A stretch of DNA of 64,000 nucleotides from the NCBI RefSeq assembly GCF_039538045.1, contig NZ_BAABBQ010000001.1:2723872-2787871 (forward strand), in the 5' to 3' direction. Within the stretch, counting starts at the first letter, position 1; each line of letters begins with the position of its first letter. This DNA is from Sphingomonas swuensis. Lineage in GTDB: Bacteria > Pseudomonadota > Alphaproteobacteria > Sphingomonadales > Sphingomonadaceae. Under the pieces are notes generated by a model. The model searched no databases and was not told the origin of the DNA. It saw only the letters and a program-made list of their open reading frames with translations. Position numbers and translations under genes: made by a program. This document shows, piece after piece, positions 37,813 to 47,656 of the stretch.

Positions 37813-39236
37813 TCGACCCGGCTGCCACCCGCCGCGACCAGCGCCTTCACCTGCACGGTCTTGATGTTGACGAACTCGCGGATGCCGAAGGCGGCGCATT
37901 CGCGGCCGTAGCCCGAATGCTTCACCCCGCCGAACGGCAGGCGCGGGTCGGAGCGGACATTCTCGTTCACGAAGCTCATCCCCGCCTCAAGCTCCTCCGC
38001 CGCGATCCGCCGGCCGCGAGCGAGGTCGCCGGTCAGCACGCCCGATCCGAGCCCGAACTCGCTGGCATTGGCGATGGCGATGGCATGCGCCTCGTCGCGG
38101 GCAGCGATGATCGCGGCGACCGGACCGAAAACCTCCTCGTCATGCGCCGGCTGGCCCTCGGCCACGTCGGTGAGGACGGTCGCAGGATACCAGGCCCCGG
38201 CCCGTGCGGGCTTCTCGCCGCCGAGCAGCAACCTTGCGCCGCCCGCGATGCTCTTCTCGACCTGCTCGTGGATCTCGTCGCGCGCCTCGACACTCTGCAT
38301 CGGGCCAAGCTTGGTCCCCTCGCTGGTCGGATCGCCCATGGTGAAGGCCTTCATCGCTTCGACCAAGGCTGTCTCGAACTCGGTCTTGACGGCCTCGACC
38401 ACGATGAAGCGCTTGCCCGCGATGCAGCTCTGCCCGCCGTTCACCATGCGCGCCGTCGCGGCGACCTTGGCGGCGGCGGGAATATCGGCATCCTCTAGGA
38501 CGAGATAGGCGTCCGAACCGCCAAGCTCGAGCACGCATTTCTTGAGCACCGATCCCGCGATCGATGCAACGCTGCGCCCGGCCGGAACGCTTCCGGTCAG
38601 GGTCACCGCGGCAATATGTTCGTCCCTGATCAGCGCCTCGATATGGCTGCTCGACAGGATCAGGCTTCGGAAGAGGTCGTGAGGCACGCCGGCTTCGTGG
38701 AACAGCGCCTCGATCGCCAGCGCGCAGCCGGGCACGTTGCTGGCATGCTTGAGCAATGCGCCATTGCCCGCCATCAGCGCCGGCGCGGCGAAGCGGATCA
38801 CCTGCCAGAAGGGGAAATTCCACGGCATCACCGCCAGCACCACGCCGAGCGGATTGAAGGTGACGAAGGCCTCGGCGCCACTCTCGTCACCAAGGTCGAC
38901 CGGCTGTTCGGCGAGATAATCGGCAGCGTTCCCGGCGAACCAGTCACAATGGAAGGCGCATTTCTCGATCTCGGCGCGACCTTCGTCGAGGGTCTTGCCC
39001 ATTTCGCTGGTCATCAGCGCGGCGAACCGATCGGCATCGCGGCGAAGGAGCTCGGCAGCCTTGCGGACCACGGAGGCGCGATGGTCGAAGTCGGTCTTCC
39101 GCCACTCGCGGAAGGCGGCATGGGCTGCCTTGGCCGCGGCTCCAGCCTCGCCGGGCGAGCAGGGCGGATAGCTCTTGCCGGGTTCACCCGTCGCCGGGTT
39201 GGTTGTCCGGATTCCTCTGTCTTGTCGGTCTGCCAT
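37809..39236 (-). CDS. NAD(P)-dependent aldehyde dehydrogenase (succinate-semialdehyde type)
   Basis: Start ATG 39236 ([18 protein letters not shown]). The 475-residue protein has PWNFPFWQV, the [16 protein letters not shown] motif with the general-base Glu, the catalytic cysteine in [11 protein letters not shown] and the EEVFGPV segment. The short N terminus and the GGSD variation fit the succinate-semialdehyde/glutarate-semialdehyde branch (YneI/GabD-like). The exact substrate is uncertain. It is divergent from uvrB. Confidence 0.92.
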   Translation of the reverse strand: MADRQDRGIRTTNPATGEPGKSYPPCSPGEAGAAAKAAHAAFREWRKTDFDHRASVVRKAAELLRRDADRFAALMTSEMGKTLDEGRAEIEKCAFHCDWFAGNAADYLAEQPVDLGDESGAEAFVTFNPLGVVLAVMPWNFPFWQVIRFAAPALMAGNGALLKHASNVPGCALAIEALFHEAGVPHDLFRSLILSSSHIEALIRDEHIAAVTLTGSVPAGRSVASIAGSVLKKCVLELGGSDAYLVLEDADIPAAAKVAATARMVNGGQSCIAGKRFIVVEAVKTEFETALVEAMKAFTMGDPTSEGTKLGPMQSVEARDEIHEQVEKSIAGGARLLLGGEKPARAGAWYPATVLTDVAEGQPAHDEEVFGPVAAIIAARDEAHAIAIANASEFGLGSGVLTGDLARGRRIAAEELEAGMSFVNENVRSDPRLPFGGVKHSGYGRECAAFGIREFVNIKTVQVKALVAAGGSRVE

Positions 39237-39313
39237 TCGCCTGCTCCTTGCCGAACCTCCAACGCTGCAACGCAAGAATTGTCGCGGGCGGCGGCAATGC
39301 CCATATTCCGCTG

Positions 39314-41515
39314 ATGGAAATCCAGATCCGCACGAATCTTGCCGAGCCCGAAACCTCGACCGAGTTCGTGCCGCACCGCCCGGCCCGGCCCGAAAAGGCC
39401 GAGGGCGGGCGCCCCTTCGTGCTCAAGAGCGACTATTCGCCCGCGGGCGACCAGCCGACCGCGATCAAGGAACTGGTCGCGGGGATCCGCGACGAGGGCG
39501 AGAAGAACCAGGTGCTGCTCGGGGTCACCGGCTCGGGCAAGACCTTCACCATGGCGCAGATCATCCAGGCGACCCAGCGCCCGGCACTGATCCTCGCGCC
39601 CAACAAGATCCTCGCGGCGCAGCTTTACGGCGAATTCCGCAGCTTCTTCCCCGACAATGCGGTCGAATATTTCGTCAGCTACTACGACTACTACCAGCCC
39701 GAGGCCTACGTGCCGCGGTCGGACACCTACATCGAGAAGGAAAGCTCGGTGAACGAGGCGATCGACCGGATGCGCCACTCGGCGACGCGCTCGCTGCTAG
39801 AGCGCGACGACGTGATCATCGTCGCCTCGGTCAGCTGCCTCTACGGCATCGGCTCGGTCGAGACCTATTCGGCGATGACCTTTTCAATGAAGAAGGGCGA
39901 GACCGTCGACCAGCGCGAGATCGTCCGCAAGCTCGTCGCGCTCCAGTACAAGCGCAACGACCAGGCCTTCGCGCGGGGCAACTTCCGGGTTCGCGGCGAC
40001 AGCCTCGAGGTGTTCCCGTCGCACTATGAGGACAGCGCCTGGCGTATCTCCTTCTTCGGCGACGAGATCGAGGACATCGTCGAGTTCGATCCGCTGACCG
40101 GCAAGAAGGTCGCGAGCCTGCCGTCGGTGAAGGTCTACGCCAACTCGCACTATGTGACTCCCGGACCGACGCTCAAGCAGGCGAGCCACGCGATCCGCCA
40201 CGAGCTTGAGGAACGGCTCAAGGAGCTGGAGGCGGAGGGCAAGCTGATCGAGCATCAGCGGCTCGAGCAGCGCACCAATTTCGACCTCGAAATGATCGCC
40301 GCGACAGGCTCGTGCGCGGGGATCGAGAATTACTCGCGCTTCCTGACCGGCCGACTGCCCGGTGAGCCGCCGCCGACCCTGTTCGAATATCTCCCCGACA
40401 ATGCACTGCTGTTCGTCGACGAGAGCCACCAGACGGTGCCGCAGATCGGCGCAATGGCGCGGGGCGACCATCGGCGGAAGATCACGCTCGCGGAATATGG
40501 CTTCCGCCTTCCGAGCTGCATCGACAATCGCCCGCTGCGCTTCAACGAGTGGGACGCGATGCGCCCGCAGACGACCTTCGTCTCGGCGACTCCGGGCCCG
40601 TGGGAGATGGAGGCGACCGGCGGCGTCTTCTCCGAGCAGGTCATCCGGCCCACCGGCCTCATCGACCCGCCGGTCGAGATCAAGCCGGTCGAGGACCAGG
40701 TCGACGACCTCGTCAACGAGGCCAAGAAGACCGCCCGGGCGGGTTACCGGACGCTCGTCACCACGCTGACCAAGCGGATGGCCGAGGACCTTACCGAATA
40801 TCTTCACGAGGCGGGGATGAAGGTCCGCTACATGCACTCGGACGTCGAGACGCTGGAGCGCATCGAGCTGATCCGCGACCTCCGCCTCGGGGTCTATGAC
40901 GTACTGGTCGGGATCAACCTGCTGCGCGAGGGCCTCGACATTCCCGAATGCGGCCTGGTCGCGATCCTCGACGCCGACAAGGAAGGCTTCCTGCGCTCGG
41001 AGACGAGCCTCATCCAGACCATCGGCCGCGCAGCGCGCAACGTCGAGGGCCGGGTCATCCTCTATGCCGACCGGGTAACCGGCTCGATGGAGCGCGCGCT
41101 CAACGAGACCAACCGGCGGCGCGAGAAGCAGGAGGAATATAACCGCCTTCACGGGATCACCCCGGCGACGATCAAGCGCGACATCAGCGACATCATCGCC
41201 CACGTCTCGACCCGCGACGGGGTGGTGGTCGACACCGGCGATCCCGACACGCCGCACCTCGTCGGGCACAATCTTCGCGCCTACATCTCCGATCTCGAGG
41301 CGCGGATGCGCAAGGCCGCCGCCGATCTCGAGTTCGAGGAAGCCGGTCGCCTGCGCGACGAGATCCGCAAACTCGAGGAGGACGAGCTCGGCATCCCCGA
41401 CCACCAGCGCGCCGCGCCGCGGGTCGGCCACTCGACCGAGGGCAAGCCCGGCACGCGCAAGACGCGCTACGGCAAGCAGCAGCAGATGCGGATGAACAAG
41501 CGGGCGCGGCGATGA
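39314..41515 (+). CDS. uvrB: excinuclease ABC subunit UvrB
   Basis: UvrB is the damage-verifying helicase-like subunit of nucleotide excision repair. I use ATG 39314 ([15 protein letters not shown]); the frame opens earlier without conserved sequence. The 733-residue protein has the Walker [13 protein letters not shown], the beta-hairpin region [30 protein letters not shown], helicase motifs GRAARN, and a C-terminal UVR motif ([20 protein letters not shown]) that contacts UvrC. I found no clear GTTC-N7-GTTC LexA site in the 77-base upstream gap. It overlaps the next gene by ATGA. Confidence 0.97.
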   Translation: MEIQIRTNLAEPETSTEFVPHRPARPEKAEGGRPFVLKSDYSPAGDQPTAIKELVAGIRDEGEKNQVLLGVTGSGKTFTMAQIIQATQRPALILAPNKILAAQLYGEFRSFFPDNAVEYFVSYYDYYQPEAYVPRSDTYIEKESSVNEAIDRMRHSATRSLLERDDVIIVASVSCLYGIGSVETYSAMTFSMKKGETVDQREIVRKLVALQYKRNDQAFARGNFRVRGDSLEVFPSHYEDSAWRISFFGDEIEDIVEFDPLTGKKVASLPSVKVYANSHYVTPGPTLKQASHAIRHELEERLKELEAEGKLIEHQRLEQRTNFDLEMIAATGSCAGIENYSRFLTGRLPGEPPPTLFEYLPDNALLFVDESHQTVPQIGAMARGDHRRKITLAEYGFRLPSCIDNRPLRFNEWDAMRPQTTFVSATPGPWEMEATGGVFSEQVIRPTGLIDPPVEIKPVEDQVDDLVNEAKKTARAGYRTLVTTLTKRMAEDLTEYLHEAGMKVRYMHSDVETLERIELIRDLRLGVYDVLVGINLLREGLDIPECGLVAILDADKEGFLRSETSLIQTIGRAARNVEGRVILYADRVTGSMERALNETNRRREKQEEYNRLHGITPATIKRDISDIIAHVSTRDGVVVDTGDPDTPHLVGHNLRAYISDLEARMRKAAADLEFEEAGRLRDEIRKLEEDELGIPDHQRAAPRVGHSTEGKPGTRKTRYGKQQQMRMNKRARR

Positions 41516-42396
41516 GCGCGGCCGGGCTGTTGCTCGCGGCCCTGGTCCAGCCCGTTGCCATGCCATCTGCCGTGCCGGCCGGGCTCGTCGGTCGCTGCCG
41601 CTTCGACACTGTGGCGCTGAGCTTCGCCGGCTCGCCGGCCGAGCAGGCGCAGTGCCTGATGCGGCCACTTGGCAAGCGCGGGGTGCTCGGCAAGGAATTG
41701 GCACGCTTGCCGCGCGGTCTTTCGGTGGTGCTCAAGCGGGGCACGGCGCTGCCGACGCGCGAAGTTGTCGAGCGCGTGCTGGCCAGTGAGGGCGTGGACA
41801 TCGGCGGGCTCGATGGACCCGTGTCGCGGGCCAACGACGGCGAGGCGACGGCGCCGCTCGCGCGCTACTTCGTCATTCACGACACGAGCACGCCTTATTA
41901 TGGCGACGAGCCCTTCCCGGCTGACGTGGACGGGGACGCCCGAGTCAACGACTTCGCGCCCTATTTTCCTGTCGGGGCCGATCCCGAGAAATATCCAGTC
42001 GCGCACCTGTTCCTCAACCGGCAGGGGGTGGTGAAGGTCGGCCAGCCGCTGTCGCGGCCGTGGCGGGCGACCAAGCTAGAGACGCGGGTGATCGGCCTGC
42101 CCGCCAAGGGCCTGTTCCTCCATGTCGAGACGGTCGCTCCGCGCCGCCGCGACCCGTCCATCGCCGGCTGGAACGACGCCATCGCGCCCAGGCCCGGCTT
42201 CAGCCAGCGCCAGTATGAGCGGCTTGCGCTGCTCTACGTCGCGGCGAGCGCACGGGCGGGTGGCTGGCTGATCCCGGCACAGCACGGCACGATGGATCAT
42301 GGCCTCGAACAGGCGCACGACGATCCGCAGAATTTCGAGCTGAAGCGCTTCGACCGCGCGCTCCGGAAGCTTCTCCGCCGCCTGCGGGAGCGCTGA
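41512..42396 (+). CDS. exported amidase-like protein coupled to uvrB
   Basis: A 294-residue protein with an N-terminal hydrophobic signal-like segment ([20 protein letters not shown]). The middle carries [18 protein letters not shown] and [20 protein letters not shown], and the end has [20 protein letters not shown], a His-containing pattern like zinc amidase_2/peptidoglycan-recognition folds (N-acetylmuramoyl-L-alanine amidase). The zinc-ligand assignment is by eye and tentative. Coupling to uvrB by ATGA probably reflects compact genome layout. It is the last backbone gene before the att site. Confidence 0.65.
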   Translation: MSAAGLLLAALVQPVAMPSAVPAGLVGRCRFDTVALSFAGSPAEQAQCLMRPLGKRGVLGKELARLPRGLSVVLKRGTALPTREVVERVLASEGVDIGGLDGPVSRANDGEATAPLARYFVIHDTSTPYYGDEPFPADVDGDARVNDFAPYFPVGADPEKYPVAHLFLNRQGVVKVGQPLSRPWRATKLETRVIGLPAKGLFLHVETVAPRRRDPSIAGWNDAIAPRPGFSQRQYERLALLYVAASARAGGWLIPAQHGTMDHGLEQAHDDPQNFELKRFDRALRKLLRRLRER

Positions 42397-42426
42397 AACA
42401 GCGCACCGCAGGAGGAGGGAAGAAGA

Positions 42427-42474
42427 TGGTCGGGGAGAGAGGATTCGAACCTCCGGCCCCTGCCTCCCGAAGGC
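42427..42474 (-). other. 3' remnant of tRNA-Pro(CGG), probable attachment site
   Basis: Read on the minus strand, this is the 3' part of a tRNA: the end of an anticodon stem (GCC), a loop TTCGGGA with anticodon CGG, the 3' stem GGCAG, a five-base variable loop, a T arm GGAGG-TTCGAAT-CCTCT, the acceptor strand CTCCCCG and ACCA. The 5' half (acceptor CGGGGAG, D arm) is absent from the flanking bases. A lone 48-base 3' half with encoded CCA is what is left on the far side when an element integrates into a tRNA gene. Confidence 0.8.
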
Positions 42475-42568
42475 GTATCTCCTCGGCGCATAAGAGAGCA
42501 AGCGGTATTCGCGAGAGAGAACGTAATAGCACCGGACCCCGCACAATATGGTCGGTTTTGGCCGCGGA

Positions 42569-42583
42569 GGTTCAAATTGAACC
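42569..42583. promoter_or_regulatory. palindromic operator-like site upstream of the island operon
   Basis: GGTTCAA-A-TTGAACC is a perfect seven-base inverted repeat around one central base, about 180 bases before the first gene of the operon. The 368-base gap 42397-42764 otherwise holds only the tRNA remnant. It is a candidate operator for the HTH protein encoded at 43586-44155 or an element repressor. Confidence 0.4.
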
Positions 42584-42764
42584 CCGACCCCTGTCTTCGT
42601 CCCGATCGCGGAATCATGCAGCGTTCCGATGCGATCAAACTCCCGCGATTGTCCATTGAGGCGACCGTGCTAAGCACAGCTGGCTCGGATTGAGGCGATA
42701 GGATTCGCTGCCGGGCGCATCGCGCGTGCGACGGGCGGCCTCCTGGCAAGAGGACACTCAGACG

Positions 42765-43589
42765 GTGCAAGAGTCTTGGACGAACGACGATAAGCCAGGA
42801 TCGGACGTGATAGAACCACTGCGCAAGCGCAAGGCTGGCAGTGGCGAGCTCTATACCCGGCCGAGCCAGATCGAGCAGATGCTCAAGATGCTCATCGCTC
42901 TCCCCGTCGAGGAAGCCCTCGCTAGAGCCCGAATCCGCAACCGCAAGTCTCCAGGCTGGCTTCCGGGCGAATGCGTCCTCCACATGACCCGCCGAGCCGC
43001 ACGCCTGCGTGACCGCCGTTCTTACGAGCGTTGGTATGAAATCCTCGCCGAACGAGTGCTGGCCGCCCTCCCGCGGCCATCGAACAAGGATCGGCCGGCC
43101 GCCCGCGAGCTGGAGATTGGCGAGACCGGATTTCACCGCTTCATCGAGATGCTGAGCGTGGATAGCAATGTTTATGACGATCGCCTCGACATCTGGGAAG
43201 CTCGCTTTGATCTCGCGCTGAAAAACTTGCGGCGGGATGCGCTGAGGAAGCTGCTTCCCGCCAAGGATGAGCCAGAGACCGTCGAGATCGGCGACGATCT
43301 CGTCCTCGCCCGGGAAGTCGAGGGCGCCCAGGGCGCATTCGACCCGTTCGACCCAGGACGGCTAAACGAGGAAGATTTCCGATCCCGGCTGTGGGACGCG
43401 ATTGACGCGCTGCCGAGAGAACAAAACAGGATTCTGACGATGATGGCAGAGGGCATACCCATCGGAACGGGTGCGCCGGGTGAGGAGTCGATTGCGACCC
43501 TGCTTGGCCTCCAACCGCGAACGATCAATAATCACAAGCGCCGCGCCTTCGAGACGCTGCGCCAGGCAATGGAAGGAGGTGAAGCATGA
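42765..43589 (+). CDS. sigma-70-family-like protein heading the island operon
   Basis: I favour GTG 42765, ten bases after AAGAGGA, over GTG 42726. The protein of about 274 residues is charged and helical. Its C-terminal 70 residues read as sigma region 4: DAIDALPREQNRILTMMAEG, then ESIATLLGLQPRTINNHKRR as the helix-turn-helix. A region-2-like stretch is the FHRFIEMLSVD...IWEARFDLALKNLRR part. It may direct transcription of the operon itself. Overlap with the next gene is ATGA. It could instead be a sigma-like DNA-binding regulator with no RNA polymerase contact. Confidence 0.7.
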   Translation: MQESWTNDDKPGSDVIEPLRKRKAGSGELYTRPSQIEQMLKMLIALPVEEALARARIRNRKSPGWLPGECVLHMTRRAARLRDRRSYERWYEILAERVLAALPRPSNKDRPAARELEIGETGFHRFIEMLSVDSNVYDDRLDIWEARFDLALKNLRRDALRKLLPAKDEPETVEIGDDLVLAREVEGAQGAFDPFDPGRLNEEDFRSRLWDAIDALPREQNRILTMMAEGIPIGTGAPGEESIATLLGLQPRTINNHKRRAFETLRQAMEGGEA

Positions 43590-44155
43590 GCCCGGGCGTA
43601 CGGCCGGAACTCGAGGATGTGCTCGAGGCGTTCATGCTCGATGCCGATGAGACGGGCGCGCTTGCGCGCTATCTCGGCGACTATCCCCAATACAAGGCCG
43701 AGCTTATCGACCTTGCCCATCAGATGGGAAGCACCGAGCCCGACGAGCTTCCGCCAATGGGAGATCCATGTCAGGCGGTGATCCGCAAAGGCTGGGAAAC
43801 ACTGAGCGCGGCCTGGCCCGGTATCGAGCGCAATCTCTTCGTGAGCCTGTCGCCGGCCGACTATGGGCGGGTGGCCAAGGAACTCAGCATTCCACTGCAG
43901 GTGCTGGCAGCGATCCGCGACGGCCGCGTCCTACTGGAGAGCATTCCGGCCGCCTTCATGCGCAGGCTCGCCGCGAGCCTGAACGGCAGCCTGGAGCAGC
44001 TTAGAGCCAGCTTTGGAGGCGAGCTTGCCGCGGCGCGGAGTTACAAGTCGGAACAGCGGCCAGAGACCTCGGCCCCGGTTAGTTTCGAGCAGCTCCTCAT
44101 CGCGGCGCGCGTCCCCGAGGTCGAGCGTGAACGCCTGCTCGCCGATGACCAATGA
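43586..44155 (+). CDS. hypothetical regulator, XRE-like HTH region
   Basis: A 189-residue soluble protein, coupled on both sides by ATGA overlaps. Its N-terminal part (ALARYLGDYPQYKAELIDLA) resembles the helical region found in partners of sigma-like genes, and the middle (VAKELSIPLQVLAAIRDGRV; FMRRLAASLNGSLEQL) looks like a divergent XRE-type helix-turn-helix. No firm family match. Because the next gene starts with an ImmA/IrrE-type protease domain, this could be the repressor that the protease cuts, as in ImmR/ImmA pairs; this is inference from order only. Confidence 0.65.
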   Translation: MSPGVRPELEDVLEAFMLDADETGALARYLGDYPQYKAELIDLAHQMGSTEPDELPPMGDPCQAVIRKGWETLSAAWPGIERNLFVSLSPADYGRVAKELSIPLQVLAAIRDGRVLLESIPAAFMRRLAASLNGSLEQLRASFGGELAAARSYKSEQRPETSAPVSFEQLLIAARVPEVERERLLADDQ

Positions 44156-47100
44156 TCGATTCCATCGAAGCCGCGCGGCGGCACGCGTCCGCGCTCCAAG
44201 AATCGGCATTGGCCTACGCGGTCGATGTGTGGAACCCGCTCGAGCATGTCCTGTGGCAGGTCGATCAGGCCGGGCTTGTCGCGGAACCGACGGACGCTGA
44301 GGCGAGCCAGCTTGACGGCGCGCTGGCCTGCTTCCTCCCCGATTTCAGGCTGATCCTCTATCGCGATGACGGGAGCACCTTCGACAAGGCATTCTTGATT
44401 GCGCACGAGCTTGGGCATGCACTGCTCGGCGATGCCGCAGGAAGCTGCGCCATCGATTTTGAACGAAGCGCGGAAGCGGCACCGATCGGCGAAGAACGAA
44501 TCATCGAGCATGGCCCGAAGCTTCGCCGGGAAATGCAGATGGATCTGTTCGCTCGCGAACTGCTGCTGCCAAGGCGATGGGTGAAGGCGCTTCACCTCGA
44601 CGAGAGGATGACGGCCGAAGATATCACCAACAAGCTCGGAGCACCGCGCTCCGCGGTTGTGCAGCAGTTGTTCGACGCGATGATGCTTCCCGAAATCGCG
44701 CCGCCGAAAGAAGGCGCCAAGCAGACCAAGCCGCTCAACGACGAGCAGCGCGATGCGGCGCGGCACCGCGGCGTCGCCTATCTGCTCGAGGCGGGACCGG
44801 GCACTGGCAAGACCCAGACGTTGACTGCGAGGGTGGCAGACTTGCTGGCAAGCGCGGTCGATCCCCGGAACATCCTCGTTCTCACCTTTTCCAACAAGGC
44901 TGCCGCCGAGATGTCCGAGCGCATTTCCGGCGCAAACAGCGACGCATTCGCGGCGATGTGGATCGGGACCTTTCATGCGTTCGGGCTCGACCTGCTGCGC
45001 GCGTTCGGCGATCGCCTCGGGCTGAGTCAGAATCCAGGCCTCCTCGACCGAACCGACGCGGTCGCCATGCTCGAGGACGAACTGCCGGGCCTAGGCCTAA
45101 CCCATTACCGCGACATCTACGATCCCACCGCAATCATCTCCGACATCCTCGCCGCCATTTCGCGGGCCAAGGACGAAGTCTGTGATGCCGAGACCTATAG
45201 GGCGCTCGCCGAGGCCATGCTGGGCAAGGCGCAGGCGCTTAGCGGTGACGAGCGCGACGCTGCGATCATCCGCGCCGAGGAGGCCCGCGAGGTCGCCATC
45301 GTCTATGCCCGCTATGAAGAGCTGAAGCGTGGGCGTAACCTCGTCGACTTCGGCGACCTCGTCATGCTGCCGGTGAAGCTGCTCGAAGCCCATGACGACG
45401 TCGCGAAACATTATCGCGACAAGTACACCCATGTCCTCGTCGACGAATATCAGGACGTCAATCGCAGCAGCGTCCGGCTCTTGAAGGCGCTCCGCCCGAC
45501 GGGCGAGGGCCTCTGGGTGGTCGGCGACGCCCGCCAGTCAATCTACCGCTTCCGCGGCGCCTCGTCGCACAACATCACGATGTTCGAAGCGGATTTCCCA
45601 GGGGCAATCACCGCCGACCTCGTGCTAAATTATCGCTCCAACGAGGAGATCGTTCAGCTTTACTCGGGCTTCGCCAAATCGATGTCGGGCGCCGGCGGCA
45701 AGCTCAAGGAGCTGGTTGCCGATCGCGGCCTTTCGGGGGAGCTTCCCGAGCTGCGCGTCGTTCACGACAAGCACTGCATCCCGCCCGCGATCGCTGATGC
45801 GATTGCGGAGCTGCGGGGATTGGGCCGCAGCTACCGCGATCATTGTGTGCTCGTGTCGGGCAACGACCGGCTGGCCGACATCGGGGCCGGCCTCGAGGCG
45901 CTCGGGATTCCGGTGCTCTACCTCGGAAGCCTGTTCGAGCGGCCCGAGATCAAGGAGCTGCTGAGCCTGTTATGGCTCGTCAGCGATCCGCGGGGCGTCG
46001 GCCTTGTCGGCACGGCATGCATGCCGGAATTTAAGATGACACTGGCCGAGGTCGACGCAGCGTTGTCGGCAACGGCGAACGCGGGCACAGACGGCCGCAC
46101 CTGGCGCGACCTTGGCGAGGACCAGGGAGCGCTAAGCGAGGTCGGACGGGCAACGATCCGCCTCTTGCGCGATGCGCTCAACGGCTTTGACCCTGCCGCG
46201 AGCCCGTGGCACATCCTCTCGGTCGTGCTGCTCGACCGGACGCGGATCGCGGCCCGCATCGCGGACTCGAAAGAGCCGCGGGACGTCTCGTCGGGCCTTG
46301 CCATCTGGCAGTTCATGAACTTCCTCCGCGCGCAGCCGCCGTCATGGCCTGCGGTGCCCAAGCTGCTTGCGAGAATTCGCCGCCTGTTGCGGCTCGCCGA
46401 CGAACGGGGTCTGAGGCATTTGCCGGCGGCCGCCTCGGGGATTGACGCGGTTCGCCTGATGACGATTCACGGCTCGAAAGGCCTCGAGTTTCCGGTCGTG
46501 CACCTGCCCGGATTGAATGCCGACACTATGCCCAAATATCCGCACATGAGCCGGCCGAAGTGCCCGCCGCCCGACGGCATGATAGCCGGCGCTTCCGGTT
46601 CGGCCGAAGACGAATTTCTGGTGAGCCACGATGAGGAGCAGGATTGCCTGTTCTACGTCGCTCTGTCGCGCGCCCGCGACCGCTTGCGCCTCTACTCCTG
46701 CAGTCACACGGCGCGGGGCACGCGCAAGGAATCGAGCTTCATCCCCAGGCTGGGGTCCGACGTCGTGCGGCTGGAGGTGAACCCGACGCGCGAGCTTCCC
46801 GAAGCGCCGAGCGCGCGGCGGGTTCCGATCACGTTCGAACCGGGCTGCTCGTGGGAGGCTTGGCACTTCGACACCTACGATGGGTGCCCGCGGCGGCTGC
46901 TCTATGAGCATATCCTCGGCGTGCGCGGAGCGACCGAGCGGACGCCCTACCGGCGCGTGCACGACGCCGTACGCAAGCTCTGCCAAAGCATCGCCGAAGC
47001 GGACGGCGTTCCCGACGATGCCGAGCTCGAGCGGCTTGCCCACGAAGCGTGCGATATCCCGGCTCTCGCGGAACACGGCTATTTCGACGACTTCAAACGC

Positions 47101-47562
47101 TTTGCGACGGCGATGGTGCAGTTCTTCGGTGACTCGCGGAGGGATCTCGAACCGGTCGAACCACAGTCGCTGTCGATCGAGTTCGGCGGCGATCGTGTCC
47201 TGGTGAAGCCGGACGACATCCTGCGCGGTGTCGACGGCCATGTTGTCCGCAACATTAGGACCGGGCACTTCAAGAAAAGCCATGTCGAAAAGAAGTTTAC
47301 CGCCCGGGCGCTGGTAATCGCCGCTCAGCAGGCCTTTCCCGGCTCGAAAGTGCAGGTGCTTCATCTCGCCGACGGCCTCGCGACCGACATTCCTTGCAAG
47401 AGCGGCCAAGAGGCGAAGGACCGGGCGAAGATGAGCTCGATGCTGGCGTCCATACGTGCCGGCGCATTCGAAGCGAAGCCAAGCGCCTTCACCTGCCCGG
47501 GCTGCTCCGCGTTGTTCGTCTGCGACGCGCTGCCCGAAGGCGCGCTCTCCAAGAAATTTTGA
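44152..47562 (+). CDS. ImmA/IrrE metallopeptidase - UvrD helicase - Cas4-like fusion protein
   Basis: An 1136-residue three-part fusion. Residues about 1-180 are an M78 ImmA/IrrE zinc peptidase with IAHELGHALLGD (His about 85 and 89, Glu 86) and the later LRREMQMDLFARELLLP helix. Residues about 190-880 are a UvrD/PcrA superfamily 1 helicase: Walker A EAGPGTGKTQT (about 214-224), TFSNKAAAEM, VLVDEYQDVN, GDARQSIYRFRGA, IHGSKGLEFPVV and VALSRARDRL. The C-terminal part has a cysteine in DGCPRRLLYE (about 917) and three in CPGCSALFVC (about 1113-1122), the Fe-S layout of AddB/Cas4 nucleases. The expected nuclease lysine motif reads VRNIRTG instead of DxKTG, so nuclease activity is doubtful. Confidence 0.9.
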   Translation: MIDSIEAARRHASALQESALAYAVDVWNPLEHVLWQVDQAGLVAEPTDAEASQLDGALACFLPDFRLILYRDDGSTFDKAFLIAHELGHALLGDAAGSCAIDFERSAEAAPIGEERIIEHGPKLRREMQMDLFARELLLPRRWVKALHLDERMTAEDITNKLGAPRSAVVQQLFDAMMLPEIAPPKEGAKQTKPLNDEQRDAARHRGVAYLLEAGPGTGKTQTLTARVADLLASAVDPRNILVLTFSNKAAAEMSERISGANSDAFAAMWIGTFHAFGLDLLRAFGDRLGLSQNPGLLDRTDAVAMLEDELPGLGLTHYRDIYDPTAIISDILAAISRAKDEVCDAETYRALAEAMLGKAQALSGDERDAAIIRAEEAREVAIVYARYEELKRGRNLVDFGDLVMLPVKLLEAHDDVAKHYRDKYTHVLVDEYQDVNRSSVRLLKALRPTGEGLWVVGDARQSIYRFRGASSHNITMFEADFPGAITADLVLNYRSNEEIVQLYSGFAKSMSGAGGKLKELVADRGLSGELPELRVVHDKHCIPPAIADAIAELRGLGRSYRDHCVLVSGNDRLADIGAGLEALGIPVLYLGSLFERPEIKELLSLLWLVSDPRGVGLVGTACMPEFKMTLAEVDAALSATANAGTDGRTWRDLGEDQGALSEVGRATIRLLRDALNGFDPAASPWHILSVVLLDRTRIAARIADSKEPRDVSSGLAIWQFMNFLRAQPPSWPAVPKLLARIRRLLRLADERGLRHLPAAASGIDAVRLMTIHGSKGLEFPVVHLPGLNADTMPKYPHMSRPKCPPPDGMIAGASGSAEDEFLVSHDEEQDCLFYVALSRARDRLRLYSCSHTARGTRKESSFIPRLGSDVVRLEVNPTRELPEAPSARRVPITFEPGCSWEAWHFDTYDGCPRRLLYEHILGVRGATERTPYRRVHDAVRKLCQSIAEADGVPDDAELERLAHEACDIPALAEHGYFDDFKRFATAMVQFFGDSRRDLEPVEPQSLSIEFGGDRVLVKPDDILRGVDGHVVRNIRTGHFKKSHVEKKFTARALVIAAQQAFPGSKVQVLHLADGLATDIPCKSGQEAKDRAKMSSMLASIRAGAFEAKPSAFTCPGCSALFVCDALPEGALSKKF

Positions 47563-47656
47563 AACCTCCGTTTCCGGTCGCTCCTGGCGGCCGCGATTGA
47601 CCGGTTGCGAGCGACAACTTCGCTTCGACGACAACCTAACGGAGTTTTGAAAAACC

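Noticed and set aside
39237-39313. LexA box upstream of uvrB
   Set aside because: No GTTC-N7-GTTC repeat is present; one GAAC half-site alone is not evidence.
42427-42546. Complete tRNA-Pro gene
   Set aside because: The sequence to the right of the anticodon loop does not supply the 5' acceptor strand CGGGGAG or a D arm, so only the 3' half is present.
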